Source: Marasmius tenuissimus (Eukaryota; Basidiomycota; Agaricomycetes; Agaricales; Marasmiaceae). Taken from it: a stretch of DNA of 64,000 bases. Below the pieces are notes generated by a model, which was not told where the DNA came from, did not search any database, and saw only the letters and a list, made by a program, of their open reading frames with translations. The stretch spans positions 2,294,001 to 2,358,000 of the forward strand of contig JAQOTA010000054.1 of NCBI GenBank assembly GCA_029532415.1, written 5' to 3'. Each line of letters starts with the position of its first letter. The stretch's first letter is position 1. Positions 1 through 12,796 of this stretch are shown piece after piece. The translations under genes and the position numbers were made by a program.

Positions 1-1928
1 TCTCATTGTAACGACACGATCTTATGCCTATCTCTTACTGTTGGTCTTACTCTGCTCATCTCTTGTCTATAGCATAGTTTCCTTGTTCTCCCTGGCTACG
101 CATTGGACATCTCTATTTCCTAGGGCTTCAACGATTACGTTGGAACTGACTATGGACCCCCTGCGAGCATTGGATCGCCCTTCTCATAGCTATGTATCTA
201 GAAACGTTGTTTTCTTTACAAGAGGTTGATTCAAGGCTGCGCTAAAATGAATGGTAGTCGGTATCCTGAAATTCCTGCCGTTCCAGCGACACTCAGATAC
301 TTTCTGGCAAAGAGCTTGTGGTGTTACTTCTAGCTAGGCGCCGGACGGATGTTCCCACCTGTTCCCATCTTTCTCTTATCCCTTCCTCAGTTATTGTGAC
401 TTGACATATAACTTGAAAGTCCTACTGTTGCTTGAACCTTCCTCGCTACACACGCACGTGCCGAATGCCCTTGAGAGCAGGTCAAGCTTGGTATAAGTAC
501 TGATCCTATCACTTCCACACCTCTCGACGTCTTTGACTCCAAGTTGCAATTCTGTGCCATGGTCTGCGGCCTCTCTGTGCATTAATTGCTTCGATGCAGT
601 ATTCACGCTACCACTCTCCAGGATCCGTCAATGGTCCCACGGTCCAGATTCTCAATACTGCAATGGCGCGAAACCCTGCTATCAGAGTAATGCGACTTTG
701 ATTTGTGAAAGGCTTCTCAGTTGGTCATGCTCCGAGTTCGATGCGAGCGGGTTACTGGCTGAGATGGACTTGAATTTTAGTTATTGGAGTCCGTGTCACC
801 TACCATTGCCAATATTACATGTCCTGAGATCTATTATGACGCCAAATTATGCGAGTCTGAGACGTCCTCCGGAATCCGGCTCTCCCCACCACTCGAAAGC
901 ATATTCAAAGTCACCCGAGCAATTCGTGCCCCCCAGCCCGAACGTCATGGCCCGTAGGGAAGGAAGTGACCTTCAGGAACCCCATACACTATCGCCTCCT
1001 ACTCAAGGTACTCGTGGCTCGCTTATAGTGTAAGACTGGTAATTTTAGAGTCGACTTAACAAAAGGGGTGACCAGTCAGCACGACGAGACGTGTATAAGA
1101 TAATCTCTTCCGATGTTAGGAGGATAAGGTAATGGTAGGATCTTTGAAGTATTGTGTTTTGTCCCGTGAACAGACGACTGTGCTTAATCCTAGTTTGTGG
1201 GTCTTGCCGGAGGCCTGGCCTGGGTGGGAACAAATTTTCTTCTCGTGATACACATGTGATATGACGCGTACCAAACGCGTGCAGTGTATCTGCTTCGAGT
1301 TCCAGGTCAGGTCTGAGCGCTCGGGAATTGCCTGTGTCCGAATTCGTTTCGATATGGCTGTGGTTCCCAGCGCTGAAGGGAGTAGGTGGGTGGGTCACGA
1401 AAATTTCCAACGTTTGGAGAGAGAATGAGATATTGGAGATGAGCGCAAGAGAGAAGAAGTGTTGACGCGCCGTTTGGACGCTGAGGCGCTAACGGCGAAC
1501 GTGCGCTCATCTCTCATGATTATCTTATCCTCTGATAAGAGGCGAGGCACGAGCCTCTTATCTCGGACTTAAGAGGCGAGAGGCACGTGATGGGAAAGAG
1601 ACCTTAGGCTCGAGTTCGGCACTTTCTGCCGCGCCACACTACGTGAGAGCCCATCTCAGATCCTCGAGCCGCAACCTTTAGCCTGAGGCCTCCTTTCGTC
1701 ACCCGCGATCAATGCACACTTGCGGTTGAAAGGAGGACCCCCTGACTTGGGACCTCCGACGCTGAGTCTTGAGAATATCGTAACCAGGTTTTTTGGGATT
1801 CTAGGAGGTAGAAGTCGAAGACTGAGACCCCCAACCTTTGCGCACGACTCGGAGTTTATCACTCTACATGGTTCGACTCTCAACAAGCCAACGAATTCCA
1901 CAACTGATGTACCACTTACATTCTCTAG
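1..1928. other. gene-free stretch at window start
   Basis: I find no supportable gene here. Open frames up to 166 codons exist, but none resembles a known family, none shows a consistent exon/intron chain, and their composition is not protein-like. The stretch holds a GATA-containing hairpin (separate entry) and shorter inverted repeats near 1688-1735. The last part probably includes the promoter and the unresolved first exon of the monooxygenase that follows. Confidence 0.5.
1534..1562. repeat. inverted repeat (hairpin) with GATA motif
   Basis: Ten-base perfect arms (GATAAGAGGC at 1534-1543 and GCCTCTTATC at 1553-1562) are separated by nine bases. A related copy (AAGAGGCGAGAGGCACG) follows at about 1571-1587, so the element is a hairpin plus a direct repeat. 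Each arm carries a GATA core, the site bound by fungal GATA regulators. Function is unknown; it could equally be a remnant of a mobile element. Confidence 0.6.
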
Positions 1929-3721
1929 GCTTCTGACCTAGGCTACAACGGGAGAAAGGCGGCGGTATCCCTTCGGATCGTTATCGTCCGTGTCGTTTTC
2001 GACTCCTCAAGGCCTCAACTCGGGAGTCACCAAGGCTAATCCGTTGTCCCATAGGTTGGGGGAGGAATCGGTGGTCTCGCAGCAGCGTATTGCCTCGCGA
2101 AAGCTGGACACAATGTCATCGTTCTAGAACGGAAGACAGAGATTCGAGAACTAGGGGCAGGTATAGGTCCCTCGCCTAGTAAGAACCAGTTTCCCTCTCT
2201 ACTCTGCGAATGCGCTGCTTATTGCATGTTTCCCATACATCCATGATGCCCCATAGACGGCACGCGTTTACTGCACAGGTGGGGGCTTGCCCAAAAGTTG
2301 GAAGAGGTGGCAGGGGCCGACCACACTCAGGCGCTGACGAGCCTCCGTTGTAAGTCCATCGAAACGCCATCATCAACTGACTTAATCTCAGCCACCATAG
2401 ACACAGGAGAGGTACTAGGCTCTTTCCCCGTGGGGGAGGCTTTCGAGCGAGAAACAGGTTACCCGATGCTGCAAATGCACGTAAGGACACAGTAGAAGCC
2501 GTGGTTGTATGATCTCTCATACATTCAATTTCCCAGCGAGCAGATCTGTACAACCTGCTTCATGAAATCGCCTCTCCGTTGATTGACCTTCGCCTAGGCG
2601 TCGAGGTGGCTTCCATAGACACCCTGAAGCCCTCCGTCACGCTCAAAAGTGGGGAAACAATTTCAGGAGATATAATCATCGGAGCAGATGGGGTCCACAG
2701 CGTTGTTCGCTCAGTTCTTGGGAATCCACAAGTCCCAAAGCCTGTAGGATGCCAGGCCTTTCGATACCTTATCCCAGCAGAGGACATGCTTGAAGACCCG
2801 GAATTGCGTCCTCTGGTGGAGAAGCCTGTGATCTACACGTGGAGTGGCCCTCACAAGCACGTCGTTGGATATTCCATTGTTCGTTGAAGAGGCCAAAGAG
2901 TTTGTGTGCTCTGCTGACGGTTTTTTCCAGCGAGGAGGATCACTTTTGAACGTAGTCGCTTATGTCAAAGATGCCTACGTACCGGACACATCTACAGGAG
3001 ATGCGGACGCAATGCGGGAAGCGTATGCAAAGGAGCCCTGGGATCCAAGGTACCTTTGGTCCTTCCAATTTTGCAAACGCTCATCAGCCCCAGGGTACGC
3101 AAGATTCTTGCATTAGCGAAGCCCGAACATCTGGTCAGATGGACTTTGCTTCATTCTGAGCCACTGGATAGATGGGTTCATCGAGAAGGCCCTGTAACAC
3201 TGCTGGGAGACGCCGCCCACACGTTCTCAGTGAGCAAATAGTACGTTGACTCGGGATGCACTTACACTACTATGGACCACAGCCTCACTACGGACAAGGG
3301 GCTAATTTAGCGGTGAGAAACTCTGTCGTCCGTGGTTAGCTGGGAAGATTAACGTCGGTTTGCATTGTAGCTTGAGGATGCCGGAGTGCTAGGAAACCTA
3401 CTTTCCAGAATCACTGACCGGCAACAACTCAGGACCCTGCTGAACGCTTACGAAGAGATTCGCCGGCCGCGTAGAACCGCAACGTGGAAAGACACTATGG
3501 CGGGAACCGCTCGCGCTCAGCTTCCTGATGGCGAGGAGCAACGAGCTAGAGATGCTAGCAGACCCCAGCCCTTCAAAAACCGCAAGGCGCACGAATTGAC
3601 CATTCCGATTGATTGTTCGCACGATTTTGGATACGACGCAGATGCCGTTGTGGACACATGGTGGAGTCGGAATGGTAGCAGCGTTCTCCGTCTTGGTCAG
3701 CGAGGGCACTTCAGTCTATAG
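1929..3721 (+). CDS. FAD-dependent monooxygenase, salicylate hydroxylase-like
   Basis: Class A flavoprotein hydroxylase that would use FAD and NAD(P)H to oxygenate an aromatic or similar small molecule in the cytosol. Spliced exons give the N-terminal dinucleotide-binding motif VGGGIGGLAAAYCLAKAGH, then an acidic strand end (VIVLERK), a central segment with the GD-type motif IIGADGVHSVVRSVLG, and the second FAD motif GDAAHTFSPHYGQGANLALED, interrupted by an intron near 3230-3286. At least seven introns are needed; one begins GTTCGT (2879) instead of the usual GTRAGT. The C-terminus from 3386 is one open exon ending in TAG. The first exon with the start codon could not be placed: an in-frame stop lies just upstream of 1929, so the true start must be spliced in from further left. 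All core motifs are present, so the gene looks intact. The substrate cannot be told from sequence. Confidence 0.8.
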
Positions 3722-3845
3722 TCGACATTTGATGGTACAATAGTGTTACAAAGACGCGATAGACCAGTAGATTCACGCATCACCAAACAGTCTCTTTCTA
3801 TTAACGCGGTTCTCAGTTGATCGTTTGGTGAGAGTGTAATGGTAC

Positions 3846-4691
3846 TTACACTGGTCCAGGTGCCTCACTGAGGAAACTTGCGCCCCCAAGCATTTCTCTC
3901 GTCCAGACATCCCTCATAAACCAGCTTATGTGACCAACCAAACAGCCGGCTAAATCACCAGCAGCAGCCTTCCATGTCCCGCTTAATACCCAAGAGAAAG
4001 CGACGAGTGCGACCGGAAGATAGGGTGCGGTTATTGTGATGAGCCCGAAGAGCGATATGGGTGTGTCCGGGTGCCGTCGTGACCAGAGATAAATTGGAAC
4101 AAAGGCGAGCGAAGACGAAAGAAAGGGGAGGTTGAACAGAGGACTGAGACCCTAGAGAGAAACATATCAGTGAATGTTCGGGGCACAGAATTAGAGTTTT
4201 ACTACCAAGAGCATAATTGAGGACATCAAGAGCATCCAGAAGTAATCCGCTTTCTTGTTGGCAAAGGAGGATTCCTCAAGCATTCGACTATATCTCATGC
4301 TTCAAAACATTAGCAGTATAGCGGGCTGAAAGAGCGGGACGCGACTCACAAAAAGAATAAATGGAACACGAAATCAAGCGATATTGACCCAAAATAGAAG
4401 AATGTTGTGAACGCTCGCCAGGGCTGACAAGGGATGTAAGTTCGCGTAATGATTGGTAGGTGGTACTAATTACTTGGGCATTGATGAACGCGCTTTTGGG
4501 GCTGAAGTAGAGCTGTAAAGGAGTCACAACCTGACATTGCTAGACCGAAACGGTCAGAAAACGTGTCGTCAGAACGAGTGGTAGTGAAAGTCCAGACATA
4601 CCACCGCTAAACTCGTTAAGACTGAAAGAGCGAGCCAGCCTCTTGTAATGGGAGGGATCTGGGTTATCCACGCTTCGATTCCGACAGGCAT
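3846..4691 (-). CDS. Derlin family ER membrane protein (Der1-like)
   Basis: Multi-pass ER membrane protein of the rhomboid-like derlin family, which helps extract misfolded proteins from the ER for degradation (ERAD). Exons read MPVGIEAWITQIPPITRGW, then a first membrane segment, then PWRAFTTFFYFGSISLDFVF, the hallmark RYSRMLEESSFANKKADY, a hydrophobic segment, and PYLPVALVAFSWVL followed by GDLAGCLVGHISWF with the conserved GH pair. These match derlins in order and spacing. The start ATG (4691) immediately precedes the conserved N-terminal helix. A TAA stop occurs after SEAPGPV, but it overlaps a good splice donor (GTAAGT), so a further short C-terminal exon is possible. It lies tail-to-tail with the monooxygenase, about 125 bases away. 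Confidence 0.85.
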
Positions 4692-4926
4692 AGCGGAGAG
4701 AATGAGAGGTGAGAGTCGCAGTCGAAGGAGCGGATTACTCGGAAATACGTGGCTTGGTTGTTAGCGCCCTTAAGCGCCCAAACCGGGCCGGGCCAACATC
4801 AATGGTCTTGGCCGAGAATCCTACGAGTAACGAGGGTCAGGGAGAAGAATATTGAAGCACGAGAGCTTCGTGCCGGAAATCGTTTCAGGATGTATACAGA
4901 ATGCGTGAGCGGTCTAGTTTAACACT

Positions 4927-5914
4927 CTAATCGACCTCAAGATCCTCTCCCTCTATCACCTTCTCCCCATCTTCCGATAGTTTGACATTTTTCTGGATGC
5001 CAGTGAGCAAGAATTGACTTGGACCATGACTTCTAACACATACCGGATGTTGTGAGGATTTCCCAATGTATTTGGTGTGATCTGGATGCATGGCAGTGGT
5101 CAATAAGAATGAAAATGCCTTGGTAAAGCTCCTTAGCTTACATCCGTAGGCAACCAACTCTCCATTGGGATCCGTGAATTCTACCCTGGAGTAAGCTAAG
5201 GATTTACCTACACAAACCTCGGTTGAGCTAGGATAAATGCATCAGGCAAGAAACGCGCTCACCCATCCCCGTCAAGATCGCTTTGGCATAGAGAATATCA
5301 CCGTCGCGCCCTGCCGGTTTGACGAACGAAGTTCCTATATCAGTTGACACGCCAGTCATATATTGGCCCTTCGATGCCACGGTCAGGGAGCCAAGGGTGT
5401 CCGTCAAAGATAGAACCAATCCTCCGTGAACTTGGCAGTTCAATTAGATATCTTTTGTTTCGACAGTCGAACGTAGATGTCAGTTACCTGTCTAAATCAA
5501 GTTCCTTGGCTTTTGAATTCACCAGAAATGATATCAACTCACCCCAACCCTATTCACTGTGGGGAACGCGTTTTCAGGTCATGGTTATAGCGCGTTCGAT
5601 GCAGCACGCACGGTTATAGCTCTCAATCTTGAGAGACGCGTGAACCACTCCGGGTGTAGCCTTCTCAACAACGAGCTGATAAAGACAATTTCAGATGCTA
5701 AAACAACGTTCTCAGGAAGAAATCGTTACATTCGGAAAACACACAGTGTCATGACCTGACTGCGTGGATGAGATCGACCTCATGGATGATGAACAAACTA
5801 TTACCTTTCGTGTTGATGAAGTTTTGCCAGACCTAAATCGATTCATTAGAGTCATTATACACAGGAGCTGGATACAAAACGTGCCCGACGGGTGAAACGA
5901 AGACAGGCGGCCAT
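4927..5914 (-). CDS. PaaI/THEM2-type acyl-CoA thioesterase (hotdog fold)
   Basis: Single hotdog-domain thioesterase expected to hydrolyse acyl-CoA to free acid and CoA, resembling human ACOT13/THEM2. Spliced pieces read VWQNFINTKG, then LVVEKATPGVVHASLKIES, then an N-R-V-G segment, VHGGLVLSLTDTLGSLTVAS, STDIGTSFVKPAGRDGDILY, and a strand with LAYSRVEFTDPNGELVAYG, ending GEKVIEGEDLEVD. The conserved Asn, the HGG turn and the following Asp of the active site are all present. The exon joint just before VHGG did not resolve cleanly in phase, and the intron next to the N-terminal exon is only about 28 bases in my model, so the start (5914) is tentative. It is divergently arranged with the acyl-CoA dehydrogenase, suggesting joint control and a shared role in acyl-CoA breakdown. 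Confidence 0.75.
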
Positions 5915-6137
5915 AACTTGTGCTTCAGTAATGGGGGTGGGAAGGACGGAAGATGCAGGGTCGGACTTTGCCGAGGGCTGCTGATTTCGAGTTTTGACTG
6001 TTATCCGGGCTTCCGGCAACCACCATTGCCAGTCAATCCGGGGTTATTCCTGGTTATTCACAGAGCAATGTCATCGTCAATACTCTTTCTCATACCTGCA
6101 TCTTGGAACATATTAGCATCGTCGACAGCGAGTTATA
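5915..6137. promoter_or_regulatory. shared divergent promoter region
   Basis: The 223 bases between the start codons of the thioesterase (-) and the acyl-CoA dehydrogenase (+) must carry both promoters. No strong TATA box was recognised. The arrangement is inferred from the two gene starts, and the thioesterase start is tentative. Confidence 0.45.
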
Positions 6138-8358
6138 ATGCGGGTTGAGGAAGGATTTCAACCAGTGAGTGAGGTCAATTCCTCAATACGCCCTTTGACT
6201 GACAATTCGGCTACCAGACGCCACACACTGAAGGACATCCATACACCTCAGATCCTGTCCTTCCCGCGCTTCTGAAGCGATTAGTACCCGAAGAGTAAGG
6301 TCAAACCCGAATTCACCATACAACTTCAAGGCTGACACTACTTACAGAACCCTGTCCGCATTTGAACATGATCTCGTTCGTTTTGGGGATGAAGTCAAGA
6401 CAAGTGAATCAACACCGTAAAACGCCACCGATCTAGCACTAACAGACGTCTACATCGGAATCAGATATACGTGATTTAGGCGCCCCTCATCGCGTTCAAC
6501 CTCCGCATTTGATTCAATACGACCAATGGGGCAGAAGAGTCGATGATTTGCAAACAAGTCAAGGGTGGAAGGACCTCAAAGCAGTTGCACAGAGGGAAGG
6601 AATACCCGCCATCTTCTATGAACGGAAGCATGGTGAATACAGTCGCGTGTATGGATTTGCGAAGGCATTCTTAATGGTCTCGGACGGCCACGAGGTGAGT
6701 CTTGAAACATAATGAGTCGCAACAACGATGCCCATTGGTGACGAGAACAGGTTTTCTGCCCACTTAGCATGACCGATGGCGCGGCCAGAGTATTAGAACT
6801 TCTAGGAACTCCTGGCCAGAAGAAGCATGTTCTGCCTAGGCTCATAAGGTGGGCTACCTCCGAGATCTGTTTAGCAGGGTTCAATATGTTTCTTGCATTC
6901 CAGCCGCGATCCGACGGTAGCCTTCGTCTCGGGACAGTGGATGACGGAGGTATGCTCAAGTCCAGTGACTCATGTACCGCATGCTGACAAAACTTTCCAT
7001 TACAGCGACCTGGAGGCTCTGATGTCTCCAGGACCGAAACGACAGCTCAACATGTGGGAAAGACGCATAGGCTCGGTCCTCATTATATCCTTCATGGATT
7101 CAAATGGTTCTCTAGTGCCACTGATAGCGACATCTCAGTCGCACTTGCTCGTACTGGAAGCCCTCAGGAGGGATCTCGTGGCCTCTCCCTGTTTTTGGTA
7201 CCTCTTCGACTACCGCTCCTGCGCGAACCCACAGATCCGGTTCCCTCTCCGATCAGTAATGGAGTTCGCGTCCATCGACTCAAGAATAAGATTGGGACTC
7301 ATACCCTTCCCACTGCCGAATTATCCTTGGACTACACCGAGGGTTATCTCATCGGTAAACCAGGACAGGGTGTGCAGAACATCTCTTCCGTGTTGAACAT
7401 CACTCGCGTGTGGTCGGCCGTTGGGTCCACTGGAGCGCTTCGCCGGTGTCTTTCCATAGCGACCGCTTTCGCACAAGTTCGTCATATCAATGGAGGAAAG
7501 ACACTGCTCAAGGACGCCCCTCTACACGTCGCTCAGCTCGCTAAAATCAATATGACGTACCGCGCGCTCACGCACACGACGTTTGGGGTGGTTCAACTTC
7601 TCGGGAAATCGGAGGCGAAGGTAGCCTCTCAGGAGGAAAAGGCCCGTCTAAGGCTGTTAACCCCACTCTTGAAAGGATTTTGTTCGGAGTTGGCTGCAAC
7701 GTCTATGGAAGAGGCAATGACTGCCCTTGGAGGAGCAGGATACATGGAAGAAAACGATATAGGTCGTTTGATTAGAGACGGATTGGTTGAGAAGTACGTT
7801 TGATGTCCGCTATGTGTCCGGCTCTAGCTCATCGCATTTTCTGTTCAGGATATGGGAAGGAACGGTGACCGTGCTTGCTTTGGACGTGCTTAGAGCTTCT
7901 CGAGATCCGGCCACACTACAAGGATACTTTCAGGTAGGCTGGCCTCCGGCGGCGTTCACACACATCGTCTTACTAACCCGACCCAGTGGGCCAACTCCAT
8001 AGTTTCATCATGTCCACCTGACTTGGAACGACAACTCCAGATAAAGGCACTGGTGGAGGGTTTGAATCAACTCTCCTCGGCTTACCAGCATCCTATTCCT
8101 GCTCTCATGCCTCGTCCTGCACTGATGCTGATGGGCCATACTACATCGAGCCTGTTCTTGTTGGAACATGCCATCTGGTCTTTTGGCACCTCTCAGCAGG
8201 AACAAAAGACGGATATCCTTGTCTTCAACAGGTGGATCGACGACGGGGGCCTGCGTCGCGCGATCGAGGACGTTCAACGCGTGCAGAGAGACGCGCAGGC
8301 CCGAGAGAGAGAGGACGCTACTATCGTTTTCGGAGGGAAGATTGGGGTTAAGCTGTAA
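6138..8358 (+). CDS. AidB-type acyl-CoA dehydrogenase
   Basis: FAD-dependent acyl-CoA dehydrogenase of the fungal branch related to bacterial AidB. The N-terminal part contains YDQWGRRVDDLQTSQGWKDL, followed by FCPLSMTDGAARVLELLGTP, then SGQWMTERPGGSDVSRTET, the substrate/FAD-binding signature of this branch. The central beta domain has GFKWFSSATDSDISVALART, and the C-terminal helical domain has LGGAGYMEENDIGRLIRD and IWEGTVTVLALDVLRA, where the family's structural Glu-containing motif sits. The start (6138) opens MRVEEGFQP, spliced to TPHTEGHPYTSDPVLPALL, as in relatives. Seven or eight short introns are required; the joint near 6405-6446 is uncertain in phase. The final exon runs to a TAA at 8358. 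The physiological substrate is unknown; AidB relatives are linked to branched or unusual acyl-CoAs. Confidence 0.85.
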
Positions 8359-8423
8359 TATACACTTCCATAACTGTTGAACTGTACACATATGATGATC
8401 TGTATCTTTCATCCTCTTGATGC

Positions 8424-9223
8424 TCATGAAGTGGGATGCGGGATTATATGACAACTGGGGGGAGGGGGCGATCAGTACAAACGCCATCGCCTAGTGCTTT
8501 CCAGGACTTACCCGAGCATTCCTCGTCCACCCCAGCCTTTCCTTGGTACTAAACTTAGAAAAACAGACGTCCCATCCCGGAGAACTTTGATTGGTATGCT
8601 TTGCTATAATCCCTTGAGCATCGAGGTGTGGGTAGAACATTGAATTTACGCACATTCTCATTTTCCGAGACAACTTCCACAAGCGGTTGGAGGGAATTGG
8701 AGGTGAAGGATGTATGTATAAGAGGCCCAAATTTCACGACCAGATCCTCTCGTTTGAGACCCTGTTCAATGTTCATGATTCGATCAGTCCGCAAATCCGT
8801 CGAAACGAAGCTAACAAAACTCACAGCTTCTGCTGCAGGTCCTCCAGGTGCAACTCCATCCACTTTGGCAAATGGCTTCGGAGAATCAGTAGAGGCCGAA
8901 GGCGTCATTGTTGCGCTTCCTTTGTTGTCCGCTGCTATTGAAGGATCATAAACCGCCTCCAGAGCTTTCCCAATCTCATTCGTGATGGCTTCCAGGTCAT
9001 TCCTGAGTTCGATAATTCGGACACGAGCCCCTCTGACCGCAAATATGTCGATATCTGCGCGAGGGAAACCATCTCCGTCCACGAGAGGCGATCGAAGAGT
9101 GCAGTCATTGGCTTTCAGTATTGATAGGTGAGTGTCAAGTTCGGTTTCAATGTTCTGTTTCTGCGCCATAAGAGCGCGAGCCTTTTCGGCGGGACTATCA
9201 GGAGAAGGTAGAATGAATCCCAT
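8424..9223 (-). CDS. NAS2: 26S proteasome assembly chaperone Nas2/PSMD9
   Basis: Chaperone that binds the Rpt5 ATPase during assembly of the proteasome base. The N-terminal helical part has ARALMAQKQNIETELDTHL and LRSPLVDGDGFPRADIDIF, the most conserved stretch of the family, followed by a coiled segment (VRIIELRNDLEAITNEIGKA). A Ser/Thr-rich linker leads to a PDZ domain with FAKVDGVAPGGPAAEAGLK and REDLVVKFGPL, ending VPRKGWGGRGMLGCHIIP. Introns were placed in the PDZ part (GTGAGT to GAACAG, near 8785) and before the last exon. I chose the ATG at 9223 (MGFILPSPDSP) because no earlier in-frame ATG is visible; an extra 5' exon is possible. Confidence 0.88.
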
Positions 9224-9441
9224 TGGAGGCTTTGATTGCAATCGAAAGAGTTGCGCGTCGGTCACGGTGGTGGTGATAGTCAAGAAGAACGCGTACTGCG
9301 TTGACGTAATCGATTCTCATACACAATACAACGTAGATGACATCGTACCATCACAAACCTACCTACAAGTTACAAAAAGAAATTGCCCTCTACGTTATAG
9401 AGCTAAATTTTCTGGTAGTCAAATAAGTGACCAAAGTTGAT

Positions 9442-10560
<1,119 letters not shown>

Positions 10561-11222
10561 GATGGTGGGATGGGTGGTTGGGGACTGTGGAACCTTCGAC
10601 TCTTATAGGCTTTAGAACTAGAAGATCAAGGGTGCTCCGTTTGCTTCCATCTTTCCAGTTTCCGACACTGATTTTTGAATGAGATCACCTATGAGGAATG
10701 TAGCCGGGGAGCCGACTCCGCACATTCCGCAATTTGTGTACCAGCCCATATTGAAATGGTTCTCTTCTTTTGCTCACGGTAGTGGTGCTGATACAAAAAC
10801 TGGTATCACCCAAGTATCACCATAAGTTCGACCGGGAGTCGAACGGGAGCGAGTGGCGTGAGAAGGTCACCAAGCTAAGACCCAGTGCTACCTCTTGAGA
10901 TAGGTGCCAATCAAACTCCCCCTCCTGAATGTCTGCCAAGCTTACCAGTCAAGCCGAGGGTATGGTAGAAGAAGTCTGAAGAAAGTCGATGCTCAAGACG
11001 TGTCGTTGAATTGCGGTTGTTTGGCTTCAGCTTGAGGATTATAACTTCCCACGCCTCCCCATTTCTCTGACTCCCAATGTCCAGCCGCCATTATTCACGA
11101 TGATTGGCTCCTCGCTCTCCCGTTTCAATCCCTCGCTTGCTCAATTTTTTTTTGATAAGCCAGAGGCCTTCCACTCAAGCTGACAGCAATTCACCGAGCT
11201 CGTGCTCCAATTCCCGACCGAG
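10561..11222. other. intergenic, no gene seen
   Basis: This is the upstream region of THI4 (-). I found no open frame with family resemblance and no match to the conserved CUGAGA and ACCUGAUCUGG elements of TPP riboswitches on either strand. A 7-base inverted repeat (GTTCGAC...GTCGAAC, about 10828-10846) is visible; it does not fold into a tRNA. Confidence 0.4.
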
Positions 11223-11919
11223 ATGTTTTCCAGATCTGTAAGCCGTCTTCGAACTGATGATGTTTAAGGGACCTGGGCCTGACTTTTAGCACGCATTTGG
11301 TACGCAATCTCTCACCGGAGCCTTGCTTATCGCTTCTGCGACCGGGACTAACTTCTATGGAATCATGTTCGGCAACCTCCCTGATGTGGGCTGCTCACGA
11401 GTGGTTCTCCCGAGCTTTCGCAATGGGTATCCTTGAGTACCATCTGCGCAAGTTTGATCGAAATCATACACCGGACAGGAATTTTCCATTAAATTTTCCA
11501 TTCGACGAACCTCCACTTGGTTCCCCCGCCAGGTGAGCCAAGACTTTCGAAACCCTTTGGTCTGACTCCTTCAATAGTTCTACCTCGCTCCGAAGCCCTC
11601 CCGCCACTTATGTTCAAACCCCATTTACTTCGATCAGATGATGAGCTCCCATGACATGAGGATACACACGTTGCATTGTGCTTGGGAGCACCTTTGCAAA
11701 CCCTTCGAGGGAACGGAATAGACCATACACTTGGATCTATCGTTTCTTTCGCCAGTGGCGCCATGAACCCTTCTTTATACCGCAATCGTGCAAAGCAAGT
11801 TTCTTGGATGAAGGTCGATCCTTAAACATTCGTCAAGTGAGCCGCGTTACTCTCCATACTTCCATTCATTTCAGGCCGTTGGCAAGCCGTTGACTCTTAT
11901 CGACACATCGACACGATGA
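11223..11919 (+). CDS. possible uncharacterised multi-exon gene
   Basis: This is a weak call. An ATG at 11223 (MFSRS) is followed by a good donor (GTAAGC) and an acceptor near 11289, leading to HAFGTQSLTGALLIASATG. Later open segments read GLTPSIVLPRSEALPPLMFK (about 11558-11617) and GIDHTLGSIVSFASGAMNPS (about 11718-11780), and a last short exon would end TLIDTSTR at 11919. The segments do not join in phase in a way I could confirm, and I recognise no family. It could be a real small gene with several introns, a decayed copy, or chance open frames. Confidence 0.2.
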
Positions 11920-12796
11920 TCACCGTGGCCCCAGGTCTTGTGAACGGCAGACTTAAAAATACACCGTGTTGCCCCGTCCTTGCTGACGGACGTCCAACTA
12001 GCTTCCGACGACATTGTTTACTCAATTCAGTTCTAAAAGCATTGCATCTCAGTATGGCAAGATAGAGCCTCATAAACGCCAATGCTGGCAACCTGTCACA
12101 CTCGATGGTAAACAACCTTTCGATGGTCGACGCTGCGCAATCGCGATAGTTCCAACCAATGGCGAGTATTATTTTATTTTTCTTCGGATGGACCAGCGTC
12201 GGATTGAAAGCTTGCTCGATCCAGGGCATCGAGGCGATAACCACTAAATACTAAATACTATAAACAATGATAGGTGTGGCCATGTGGGGCCGTGTTAGAA
12301 CGCAAACTTTCCCATGTCAGCTTTGTGGGAACCAGTTTGATGATCTTTGTATGTGCACATTACGAGCGCTTGCCTATTTTACACCCTTCCCGTCCCTCTC
12401 CCAACACGAATCAGATGCCGTATCGAGTACTTTGGAACTTTCATCCTGGGATACCCGACCCCATGACTATAGCCACCGTGTACCTTCAATTGGCGGAGGC
12501 AGCATGCGCGGCTGAACGGGAACTCAGACCGTTCTTGATTACTCGATTGGCGGAAACAAAACCTTCATTGCTCCCGAACCGAACGACTGCGTACAAGAGC
12601 TATGTCCGAATTCAAGTAGAGGGCTTGATTATCGAGTCAGGTTTGGTTCAAGACGCGCAAACGGTTGGGCCATAGGTTTGTCAGATCGTCGTCGGTATCA
12701 CAGCAACTGGTACTGAATGAAATCTATTGCCCTAGTACTAATAAGAGAGCAACTTGGATTTACCGTAGCAGTTTCCCCATCAGCTCCATCGCCATC
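11920..12796. other. intergenic, no supported gene
   Basis: A 133-codon frame (12274-12675, +) is the longest here, but it resembles nothing known and has no promoter or splice context. The right end is presumably the promoter of the zinc-cluster regulator. Confidence 0.4.

Noticed and set aside
533..1033. 166-codon open frame on + strand
   Set aside because: No resemblance to any family, no splice pattern, and composition unlike the confirmed genes; probably chance.
10561..11200. TPP riboswitch upstream of THI4
   Set aside because: The conserved aptamer elements (CUGAGA and the ACCUGAUCUGG type) were not found on the minus strand.
12274..12675. 133-codon + strand frame before the zinc-cluster regulator
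   Set aside because: No recognised domain and no link by splicing to the regulator, whose start is well supported at 12797.
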